Assembly (NCBI GenBank): GCA_964420395.1
Contig: CAYQTJ010000202.1
Location: 1 to 5,321, forward strand
Origin: CAVSZB01 sp964420395
GTDB lineage: Bacteria; Krumholzibacteriota; Krumholzibacteriia; LZORAL124-64-63
Reading direction: 5' to 3'
Length of the DNA: 5,321 bases
The position numbers and the translations under genes were made by a program. This document shows, in pieces, positions 1 to 4,578 of this stretch; position 1 is the stretch's first letter, and each line of letters opens with the position of its first letter. The notes beneath the pieces are model-generated. The model saw only the letters and a list, made by a program, of their open reading frames with translations, did no database searches and was not told the origin of the DNA.

Positions 1-2051
1 GCCACCCCGACCGCGGCGCCGTCCCGGCGGCGGAGCGTCCACTGCCGGCCCTCCGCCAGCCATGGCTCCGCCGCCCCCGGTTCGGGCACGATCGGCGTCC
101 CGAGCCGCTCCGCGAGGGCGGCCACGAGCCCCTTCACCTCGAACAGGTCGGCCGGAACCCCTTCCGCGAGGGGATCCTGGCGGCCGCAGACGGCGAACTG
201 CAGCCGGAGCGACTCCCGGGGCAGCAGCGCCTCCTCGTCCCGCCGGGCGTCCGCCGGGCGCCCGGTGGAGGGCAGGAAGACCCGGTGGGTCTGGAACAGC
301 CGCAGCGGGAGGTCGCAGTCGGCGTTCACGTTCCGGCAGAGGGTCCGCAGCAGCGCCGGCGCGAGGGAGGTGCGCAGGAGCAGGTCCCCCCCCTGGCAGG
401 CGTTGCGGACCGCGAGGCAGTCGCGCCGCGGATCGTCCGCGGCCAGGGCCAAGCGATCGAGATCCTCGCGCCCCATGAACGACGACGTGATGATCTCGGT
501 GTAGCCGGCGGCGCTCAGGCAGGCGCGCGTGCGCTCCCGGGCCTCGTCCACCGGGCGCCGCGACGCCCCGCCCCCCCCGCGGAAGGCGGCGCGCACCGGG
601 ATGTTGTCGAATCCCCGCACCCGGGCGATCTCCTCGATCAGGTCGACCTCGGCGTGCAGGTCGCGCCGGAACGACGGGATCTCCACCATCAGGTTGGCCG
701 AGCCGCTCTTGCGATTGCGCGCCTGGCCGAGCGGCACGACCGTCAGGTCGAGCGCCTGCAGGGAGGTCACGACCTCCGTCGTCTCGAGCTCGGTGCCGAG
801 GAGGCGGTTGACCTGGGCGATCCGCAGCGGGATCGACGGCTGCCCCTCGCGGTCCGGATTCTGCCGGTCCACCCGGTCGGGCACGATGCGCGCCCCGGCG
901 TGCTGCTGCAGCAGGTGCAGGGCGCGCTGCGCCGCCTTCTCCACCATCTGCCAGTCGGCCTCGCGCTCGAACCGGTAGGAACTCTCGGAGGAGAGCGCCA
1001 GGCCGCGCGCGGCGCGGCGCACCAGCAACGGGTTGAAGAAGGCGCTCTCGAGCAGCACCTCGACGGTGGTCTCGTCGACCTCGCTCCGCGTGCCGCCCAT
1101 CACCCCGGCCAGCGCCACCGGGCCCGCCGAGTCGGCGATGACCAGGTGATCCGCGCCGAGCGCGAGCTCGCGCCCGTCCAGCGCAGCGAACTGCGTGCCG
1201 GCGGCGGCGCGCCGGACGGACAGCCGCGTGCCGCTGAGCTTCGCCCGGTCGAACGCGTGCAGCGGCTGGCCCAGCTCGAACATGACGTAGTTCGTGATGT
1301 CGACGACGTTGTTGATCGGCCGCTGGCCGATGGCCAGCAGGCGGTTGCGCACGAAGTCCGGCGACGGCCCGACGCGCAGGGCCCGGGCCAGGTGGGCGGT
1401 GTAGCGCGGACAGTCGGCGAAGCTCTCGATGTCGACCGCCCAGTCGAGGCGTTCGCTGCCGGTCTTGGGCGGCGTCCAGAGCGCGGGGCTCCCCAGGATG
1501 GCGCCGGTCAGCGCGGCGACCTCCCGCGCCACCCCGAAGTGGCTGAGCCAGTCGGGGCGGTTGGGGGTGATCTCGATGTCGAGCACCTGGTCGCGGAAGC
1601 CGTACAGGGCGTCGGCCGGGGTGCCGGGACGCGCGGCCTCGGGCAGTTCCAGGATGCCGCCGCCCTCCCCGCCGAGCCCGAGCTCCCGCGCCGAGCAGAT
1701 CATGCCGTGGCTCTCGGTCCCCCGGATGCGCGCCGCCTTGATCTTCACGCCGCCCGGCAGTTCCGCGCCCGGGACGGCCAGCAGCACCCGCTGCCCGGCC
1801 CGCACGTTCGGGGCTCCGCACACCACGGTGAGCGTGCGCTCGCCATCGTGGACCTGGCAGACGCTCAGCTTGTCCGCCTGCGGATGCCGCTGGACGTCGA
1901 GCACGTGCCCGACCACCACGCCCGGCAGGGTGATGACGAACTCCTCCACCCGCTCGACGTTGAGCCCGCTCATCGTCAGGCGGGCCGCGAGTTCCGGCGC
2001 GTCACCCGGCCATGCCACGAAATCGCGAAGCCAGTCCAGGCTGATCTTCAC
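1..2051 (-). CDS. pheT: Phenylalanine--tRNA ligase beta subunit (3' end outside window)
   Basis: PheT is the non-catalytic partner of PheS. It binds tRNA-Phe and edits Tyr-tRNA-Phe. The frame is open from GTG at 2051 to the left edge with no stop, giving 683 codons of the usual ~790–800. The start gives VKISLDWLRDFV, the classic PheT N-terminus. It overlaps the pheS TGA by GTGA and is preceded by GAGGT (2061–2057) inside pheS. Domains in order: an OB-fold EMAP-type tRNA-binding domain (about 40–150, with HPQADKLSVCQV and CGAPNV); ITPNRPDWLSHFGVARE; a B3/4 editing domain (about 205–375, with INNVVDITNYV and GQPLHAFD); a B5 domain (about 404–478, ending IEEIARVRGFDNIP); then the pseudo-catalytic core with LLRTSLAPALLRTL. 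The C-terminal anticodon-binding FDX-ACB domain lies beyond the window. No frameshift was seen when every codon was read. Confidence 0.96.
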   Translation of the reverse strand, partial: MKISLDWLRDFVAWPGDAPELAARLTMSGLNVERVEEFVITLPGVVVGHVLDVQRHPQADKLSVCQVHDGERTLTVVCGAPNVRAGQRVLLAVPGAELPGGVKIKAARIRGTESHGMICSARELGLGGEGGGILELPEAARPGTPADALYGFRDQVLDIEITPNRPDWLSHFGVAREVAALTGAILGSPALWTPPKTGSERLDWAVDIESFADCPRYTAHLARALRVGPSPDFVRNRLLAIGQRPINNVVDITNYVMFELGQPLHAFDRAKLSGTRLSVRRAAAGTQFAALDGRELALGADHLVIADSAGPVALAGVMGGTRSEVDETTVEVLLESAFFNPLLVRRAARGLALSSESSYRFEREADWQMVEKAAQRALHLLQQHAGARIVPDRVDRQNPDREGQPSIPLRIAQVNRLLGTELETTEVVTSLQALDLTVVPLGQARNRKSGSANLMVEIPSFRRDLHAEVDLIEEIARVRGFDNIPVRAAFRGGGGASRRPVDEARERTRACLSAAGYTEIITSSFMGREDLDRLALAADDPRRDCLAVRNACQGGDLLLRTSLAPALLRTLCRNVNADCDLPLRLFQTHRVFLPSTGRPADARRDEEALLPRESLRLQFAVCGRQDPLAEGVPADLFEVKGLVAALAERLGTPIVPEPGAAEPWLAEGRQWTLRRRDGAAVGV

Positions 2052-3079
2052 CAGACACCTCGGAACTGCGAGAGGAAGCGCAGGTCGTTCTCGTAGAGCA
2101 GGCGGATGTCGTCGATGCCGTACCGCAGCATGGCGATCCGGTCGATGCCGAGCCCGAAGGCGTAGCCGGTGTAGGCGTCCACGGGATAGCCGGCGGCGGC
2201 GAAGACGCTGGGGTGGATCATCCCCGCCCCCATGATCTCCAGCCAGCCGGTCCGTCCGCAGACCCCGCACCCCGCACCGCCGCACGCCGCGCAGGTCATG
2301 TCGACCTCCACCGACGGCTCCGTGAACGGGAAGAAATGCGGCCGGAAGCGGATCCGCCGCCCCTCGCCGAAGAAGCGGGACACGAACTGCTGCACCGTCG
2401 TGCGCAGGTCGGCCAGGCTGACGTCCCGGTCCACGCAGAAACCCTCGATCTGGTAGAACTCGCTCGCGTGCGAGGCGTCGCTGGCCTCGTTGCGGTAGAC
2501 CCGCCCCGGCACGATGCAGGCGAGCGGCGGCTGGTGGCGCTCCATGATCCGCACCTGCGCCGGCGACGTCTGCGTGCGCAGGCACACCGCGTCGTTCACG
2601 TAGAACGTGTCCTGGCTGTCGCGGGCCGGATGGTCGTCGGGGAAGTTGAGGGCGGTGAAATTGTAGTAGTCGAGCTCGACGTCCGGCCCCTCGGCGCGGG
2701 CGAAGCCCATGCTGTAGAAGATGTCGCAGATCTCCTCGAGCACGCCCCGCAGCGGGTGCAGCGCGCCGGCGACCACCGGCGGACGGCCCGGCAGCGTCAG
2801 GTCGAGCCGGCCGGCGGAGCCGGCCGCGGGGGCCAGCAGCCGCGCCCGCTCCTCGATCAGCGCCGCCCACTCGTCCTTGAGCCGGTTGAGCGCGTCGCCC
2901 GCCGCCGGCCGTTCGGCCTCGGGCAGGTCGCGCAGGCCGCGCAGCGCCTGCGTGAGCGGGCTCTTGCGCCCGAAGAGGGCCACGCGCGCCGGCTCGAGGT
3001 CCGCGGCGGTCGTGACCAGGGCGAGCCGCGCCAGCCCCTCCTCGCGGAGGCTGGCGATCACTTCATCCATGGCGCCCAT
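2048..3079 (-). CDS. pheS: Phenylalanine--tRNA ligase alpha subunit
   Basis: PheS is the catalytic subunit of the cytoplasmic alpha2beta2 enzyme that charges tRNA-Phe. The protein has 343 residues from ATG 3079, close to the family's 330–345. Residues 1–85 form the N-terminal helical arm that binds tRNA. The class II core follows: a motif 1 region with GPDVELDYYNF (131–141) and FPDDHPARDSQDTFY; motif 2 with GRVYRNEASDASH (192–204) and FYQIEGF; the Phe-pocket segment FTEPSVEVD (252–260); and motif 3 with YAFGLGIDRIAMLRYG (306–321). Ala307 matches E. coli Ala294, the residue that shapes the amino-acid pocket. A CxxCx4CxxC insert (Cys263, 266, 271, 274) resembles Bacillus-type enzymes and could bind a metal. 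Longer in-frame starts up to 3166 run into rplT and lack conserved sequence. It overlaps pheT by GTGA, implying translational coupling. Confidence 0.97.
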   Translation of the reverse strand: MGAMDEVIASLREEGLARLALVTTAADLEPARVALFGRKSPLTQALRGLRDLPEAERPAAGDALNRLKDEWAALIEERARLLAPAAGSAGRLDLTLPGRPPVVAGALHPLRGVLEEICDIFYSMGFARAEGPDVELDYYNFTALNFPDDHPARDSQDTFYVNDAVCLRTQTSPAQVRIMERHQPPLACIVPGRVYRNEASDASHASEFYQIEGFCVDRDVSLADLRTTVQQFVSRFFGEGRRIRFRPHFFPFTEPSVEVDMTCAACGGAGCGVCGRTGWLEIMGAGMIHPSVFAAAGYPVDAYTGYAFGLGIDRIAMLRYGIDDIRLLYENDLRFLSQFRGVW

Positions 3080-3083
3080 GGGG

Positions 3084-3093
3084 TCCCTTCCTG
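3084..3093 (-). promoter_or_regulatory. pheS ribosome-binding site
   Basis: AGGAAGGGAC lies just before the ATG at 3079. AGGA is 9 nt and AAGG about 6 nt from that ATG. From the alternative ATG at 3070 the site would be 13 or more nt away, so the upstream ATG is preferred. The 37-nt rplT–pheS gap is too short for a pheM-style leader peptide with an attenuator. Confidence 0.6.
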
Positions 3094-3116
3094 GGCACGT
3101 GGCGACGCGCGCCGGG

Positions 3117-3470
3117 CTACTTCGCGGTCTTGGCGATGGCGGCAAGACGCGCGAAGCCGGCGGCATCGCGCACCGCCATGTCCGCGAGGATCTTGCGATC
3201 GATCTCGATCTTCGCGCACTTGAGACCGTTGATGAAATTGTTGTAGCTCAGCCCGTTCAACCGCGCCGCCGCGTTGATGCGGACGATCCAGAGCCGCCGG
3301 AAGTCCCGCTTGCGCGCCTTGCGATCGCGATAGGCGTACGCGTTCGCCCTGTCCGTGGCCTCGTGCGCCGCGATGTACTGCGTGCGCTTGCCCGCGTAGA
3401 AGCCCTTGGCGCGGGCGAGGACCTTGTTGTGACGATGCTTCGCTGCGGGGTTGTTCTTTGACCGCGACAT
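3117..3470 (-). CDS. rplT: 50S ribosomal protein L20
   Basis: L20 (bL20) binds 23S rRNA early in large-subunit assembly. In Bacillus and E. coli it also represses its own operon by binding the mRNA. The protein has 117 residues, the usual length. It aligns without gaps to the E. coli protein through AKGFY (21–25), AYRDRKARKRDFRRLW (about 45–61), RINAAARLNGLSY, FINGLK and IEIDRKILADMAV. The C-terminal globular domain, which carries the RNA-binding and repressor function in the family, is well conserved. The extended N-terminal tail is less so: the usual RVKRG is RSKNN here, and the stretch after AKGFY reads AGKRTQYIAAHEA instead of the usual GARSRVYRVA. This looks like lineage divergence and not damage. 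The start is fixed by a strong ribosome-binding site. The gene is followed by pheS after 37 nt. Confidence 0.97.
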   Translation of the reverse strand: MSRSKNNPAAKHRHNKVLARAKGFYAGKRTQYIAAHEATDRANAYAYRDRKARKRDFRRLWIVRINAAARLNGLSYNNFINGLKCAKIEIDRKILADMAVRDAAGFARLAAIAKTAK

Positions 3471-3478
3471 GAATCAAG

Positions 3479-3483
3479 CCTCC
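3479..3483 (-). promoter_or_regulatory. rplT ribosome-binding site
   Basis: GGAGG (3483–3479) lies 8 nt before the ATG at 3470. It is a strong, well-spaced site that fixes the rplT start and indicates independent ribosome loading rather than dependence on rpmI translation. Confidence 0.85.
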
Positions 3484-3507
3484 AAGAAGTCGTCCACGAT
3501 TCCCATT

Positions 3508-3521
3508 CCGCGGCAACGCGG
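3508..3521 (-). other. Small hairpin after the rpmI stop
   Basis: A perfect 5-bp stem, CCGCG/CGCGG, with a 4-nt loop (UUGC in the transcript) starts one base after the rpmI TGA, in the 51-nt rpmI–rplT gap. No U tract follows, so it is not an intrinsic terminator. It could limit 3' decay or mean nothing. Confidence 0.3.
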
Positions 3522-3725
3522 TCATCCCTTGCCGAGCATCCTCTTCACGCGCGATTCGTCGGCCGGCGCCAGGATCGCCGACTTGCGGAGGTTCCGCTTG
3601 CGCTTCGGGCTCTTGGCCTCGAAGAGATGCCCGTGATAGGCGTGCTCCCGCTTGATCCTGCCGGTGCCGGTCACGCGGAACCGCTTCGCGGCGGACCGGT
3701 TCGTCTTCATCTTCACCTTCGCCAT
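3522..3725 (-). CDS. rpmI: 50S ribosomal protein L35
   Basis: L35 (bL35) is a small, very basic structural protein of the large ribosomal subunit. The ORF encodes 67 residues, close to the family's ~65. It shows the family pattern KMKTNRSAAKRFRVTGTGRIKR near the N-terminus, then a HAYHGHLFEAKSPKRKRNLRK-like central segment (His-rich turn plus KSPKRKRNLRK) and a C-terminal ADESRVKRML. The chosen ATG at 3725 gives MAKVKMKT, two residues longer than the usual MPKMKT. An in-frame ATG at 3710 has only a close AAGGT upstream, so the longer start is preferred with modest certainty. It sits between infC and rplT in the canonical order and is probably cotranscribed with them. No anomalies are visible. 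Confidence 0.97.
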   Translation of the reverse strand: MAKVKMKTNRSAAKRFRVTGTGRIKREHAYHGHLFEAKSPKRKRNLRKSAILAPADESRVKRMLGKG

Positions 3726-3819
3726 GCTGCGCTGCCTTTCTCGGATTCACGGTGCGCCCCCCCCGCGGGGAGCTGCCGGCGCCCCGACGGCCGATGACCG
3801 GGGTGGCGCGGATCGTCGG
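3726..3819 (-). other. infC–rpmI intergenic region with possible stem-loop
   Basis: This 94-nt gap begins directly after the infC stop with CCGACG (3819–3814), which can pair with CGUCGG (3789–3784) around a 24-nt GC-rich loop. It also carries a run of seven G (3763–3757) in the transcript. There is no U tract, so it is not a terminator. The rpmI ribosome-binding site is the modest AAAGG (3739–3735), 9 nt before ATG. In E. coli, L20 represses rpmI through RNA structure in this same interval. The stem here is compatible with that but does not demonstrate it. Confidence 0.35.
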
Positions 3820-4359
3820 CTAGGAACCGGCCCCCTTCTTGGGCGCCAGGATGAACGTCACGGTGCGCCCCTCGATCTGCGGATGGCTCTCCGGCGTGCC
3901 GTGCTCGGCGATCTCCGCCACCAGGTGCTCGAGGAACTGCAGGCCGAGGTCCATGTGCGAGATCTCGCGTCCGCGGAACTGCATGATCACCCGGACCTTG
4001 TCGCCCTCCTGCAGGAACTCGACGATGTGGTTCTTCTTGAAATTGTAGTCGTGCTCGTCGGTCTTGGGCCGGAACTTGATCGTCTTGACCTTTTGCACGT
4101 GCGACTGCTGCCGCGCCCGGCGCGCCTTCTTGCTCAGTTCGTACTTGTACTTGCCGTAATCCATGATCCGACAGACGGGCGGGCGCGCCATGGGCGCCAC
4201 CTCGACCAGGTCGAGACCCCGCTCCTCCGCGATCGCCAGGGCGGCCATCGTGTCGAGGACGCCCAACTGCTCCCCGTTCTCGTCCACCACGAGAATGCGG
4301 GGAATCTTGATCATGCGATTCACGCGGATGGTCTTGGTGTTCCGGGTGCTGCCGTTGAT
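3820..4359 (-). CDS. infC: Translation initiation factor IF-3, probable ATC start
   Basis: IF3 binds the 30S subunit, prevents premature 50S joining and proofreads start codons and initiator tRNA. The protein has 179 residues from the ATC at 4359, against 180 in E. coli. The N-domain covers about residues 13–75 with the signature PPVCRIMDYGKYKYE (60–74). A basic helical linker follows (about 75–92), then the C-domain from VKTIKFRPKTDEHDYNFK through FRGREISH to the terminal LAPKKGAGS. I chose ATC because a perfect GGAGGT precedes it by 8 nt and because the resulting N-terminus (INGSTRNTKTIRVNR) lines up with the E. coli tail, which starts at AUU. The next candidates, GTG at 4320 and ATG at 4311, have no Shine-Dalgarno and would remove the tail. 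An upstream ATG-like extension to 4578 runs through the leader and thrS and is not credible. Rare AUU/AUC starts in infC are known to permit autoregulation by IF3. Confidence 0.96.
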   Translation of the reverse strand: MNGSTRNTKTIRVNRMIKIPRILVVDENGEQLGVLDTMAALAIAEERGLDLVEVAPMARPPVCRIMDYGKYKYELSKKARRARQQSHVQKVKTIKFRPKTDEHDYNFKKNHIVEFLQEGDKVRVIMQFRGREISHMDLGLQFLEHLVAEIAEHGTPESHPQIEGRTVTFILAPKKGAGS

Positions 4360-4367
4360 AACCCTCC

Positions 4368-4387
4368 ACCTCCCCGGGATCGCGGGG
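4368..4387 (-). promoter_or_regulatory. infC ribosome-binding site, partly in a hairpin
   Basis: GGAGGT (4373–4368), a perfect anti-Shine-Dalgarno match, lies 8 nt upstream of the ATC at 4359. This is ideal spacing and decides the start. A second GGAGGG (4367–4362) is too close to serve. A 5-bp stem, CCCCG (4387–4383) with CGGGG (4376–4372), would cover the first two bases of GGAGGT. It competes with an adjacent GCCGGC/GCCGGC stem (4404–4399 with 4392–4387), so access to the site may vary with leader folding. Confidence 0.7.
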
Positions 4388-4413
4388 CCGGCGGCTCGGC
4401 CGGCGCCCAAATG

Positions 4414-4437
4414 AAAAAAGCGGACACAGTGGCCCGC
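4414..4437 (-). terminator. Intrinsic terminator / attenuator between thrS and infC
   Basis: The transcript forms GCGGGC (4437–4432) paired with GUCCGC (4425–4420) around a 6-nt CACUGU loop. One of the six pairs is G·U. UUUUUU follows immediately (4419–4414), then CAUUU. This is the only U6 tract in the window preceded by a GC stem. It lies only 55 nt from infC, and no promoter is visible between them, so complete termination would silence infC. That favours conditional attenuation, although the stem is short. Confidence 0.62.
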
Positions 4438-4447
4438 GCGAGTACCA

Positions 4448-4478
4448 ACCGTTGCTTCCCCGGAGGGCCGCCAACGGT
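4448..4478 (-). other. Leader hairpin: ACCGTTG/CAACGGT stem
   Basis: A perfect 7-bp inverted repeat (4478–4472 with 4454–4448) closes a 17-nt apical region. That region can itself form a short CCC/GGG stem with a UCC loop. This hairpin fits inside either alternative leader fold: it is enclosed by the proposed antiterminator stem and sits next to the terminator. It could be a constant scaffold or a ligand-binding element. Confidence 0.5.
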
Positions 4479-4479
4479 G

Positions 4480-4496
4480 AGAGGCCGCGGGCCTCT
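4480..4496 (-). other. Leader hairpin that competes with the antiterminator
   Basis: A perfect 7-bp stem, AGAGGCC/GGCCTCT, with a 3-nt CGC loop in the transcript. Its 5' arm and loop (within 4498–4486) are the same bases that can pair with the terminator 5' arm at 4438–4426. Forming this hairpin would therefore free the terminator, and opening it would allow antitermination. It is a candidate anti-antiterminator. Confidence 0.5.
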
Positions 4497-4511
4497 GCTT
4501 GCCTCGTCTGT

Positions 4512-4530
4512 CCGGGCGCCCGGCGCCCGG
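4512..4530 (-). other. Leader hairpin: 8-bp GC stem, 3-nt loop
   Basis: The transcript reads CCGGGCGC, loop CGG, GCGCCCGG: eight perfect G/C pairs closing a triloop. It is followed by ACAGACG and not by a U tract, so it is not an intrinsic terminator. It lies soon after the predicted transcription start and could protect the 5' end or act as a folding or pausing element. The function is unassigned. Confidence 0.55.
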
Positions 4531-4549
4531 CCCGTTTGAGAACGGATCC

Positions 4550-4578
4550 AATCTATCGTCTGGCCGCCGCTTCGTCAA
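4550..4578 (-). promoter_or_regulatory. Candidate sigma70-type promoter for the infC operon
   Basis: On the minus strand, TTGACG (4578–4573) matches five of six bases of the -35 consensus. It is followed by exactly 17 bp and then TAGATT (4555–4550), which matches four of six bases of the -10 consensus. The -10 contains the thrS stop codon. Transcription would start near 4543, giving a leader of about 180 nt before infC. The match is moderate, but AT-rich hexamers at ideal spacing are unusual in this GC-rich sequence, and a terminator lies just downstream. No transcript data are available. Confidence 0.42.

Larger units (their letters stand above)
4426..4498 (-). promoter_or_regulatory. Proposed antiterminator pairing (4498–4486 with 4438–4426)
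   Basis: The transcript segment GCAGAGGCCCGCG (4498–4486) pairs with CGCGGGCCACUGU (4438–4426). There are 11 Watson-Crick pairs, one G·U and a single internal A·A mismatch, with an uninterrupted 8-bp GC core. The 3' partner is the whole 5' arm plus loop of the terminator, so the two folds exclude each other. The pairing was found by eye. In GC-rich DNA, chance complementarity is common, so covariation is needed to confirm it. Confidence 0.42.
4360..4552 (-). promoter_or_regulatory. Structured infC leader, likely transcription attenuator
   Basis: This 193-nt gap between thrS and infC holds, in transcript order: a small hairpin at 4545–4532 (CCGTT/AACGG, 4-nt loop); a strong GC hairpin at 4530–4512; a hairpin at 4496–4480; a hairpin at 4478–4448; a terminator-like hairpin with a U6 tract at 4437–4414; further GC-rich stems; and the infC ribosome-binding site. 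An alternative pairing would disrupt the terminator. This architecture is that of an attenuation leader. In Bacillus the infC-rpmI-rplT operon is controlled by L20 acting on such a leader, but I see no recognisable L20 rRNA-mimic motif, so the ligand here is unknown. Confidence 0.6.

Noticed and set aside
285..2096. 603-codon open frame on the plus strand opposite pheT
   Set aside because: It is exactly antisense to conserved PheT sequence, has Arg/Ala/Gly-rich low-information content, and is explained by high GC removing stop codons.
3080..3116. pheM-like leader peptide and attenuator before pheS
   Set aside because: The gap is only 37 nt, with no Phe-rich small ORF and no terminator.
3080..3166. 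29-residue N-terminal extension of PheS
   Set aside because: It overlaps rplT and lacks PheS-like sequence; AGGAAGG directly precedes the ATG at 3079.
2213..3223. 336-codon plus-strand frame opposite pheS
   Set aside because: It is a mirror of a strongly conserved gene, with no plausible domains or start signal.
3713..4474. 253-codon minus-strand frame starting at TTG 4474, overlapping infC
   Set aside because: It runs out of frame through the entire IF3 gene, has no ribosome-binding site at the TTG, and its product is Arg/Gly-rich with no recognisable motif. I also considered its first codons as a leader peptide and found no regulatory codon run.
4447..4545. Long-range pairing between CCGUU at 4545–4541 and AACGG near 4453–4449
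   Set aside because: The complementarity is only 5 bp and does not extend in either direction. The predicted transcript start (near 4543) would also remove part of it, so it is not distinguishable from chance.
4532..4545. CCGTT/AACGG hairpin just after the thrS stop as a thrS terminator
   Set aside because: It has a five-pair stem with no U tract after it, so it cannot be called an intrinsic terminator.
4360..4578. 73-residue N-terminal extension of IF3 from an upstream start at 4578
   Set aside because: It would begin inside thrS and translate through the hairpins and terminator. The extra residues match nothing in the family, whereas the ATC start gives the normal length.
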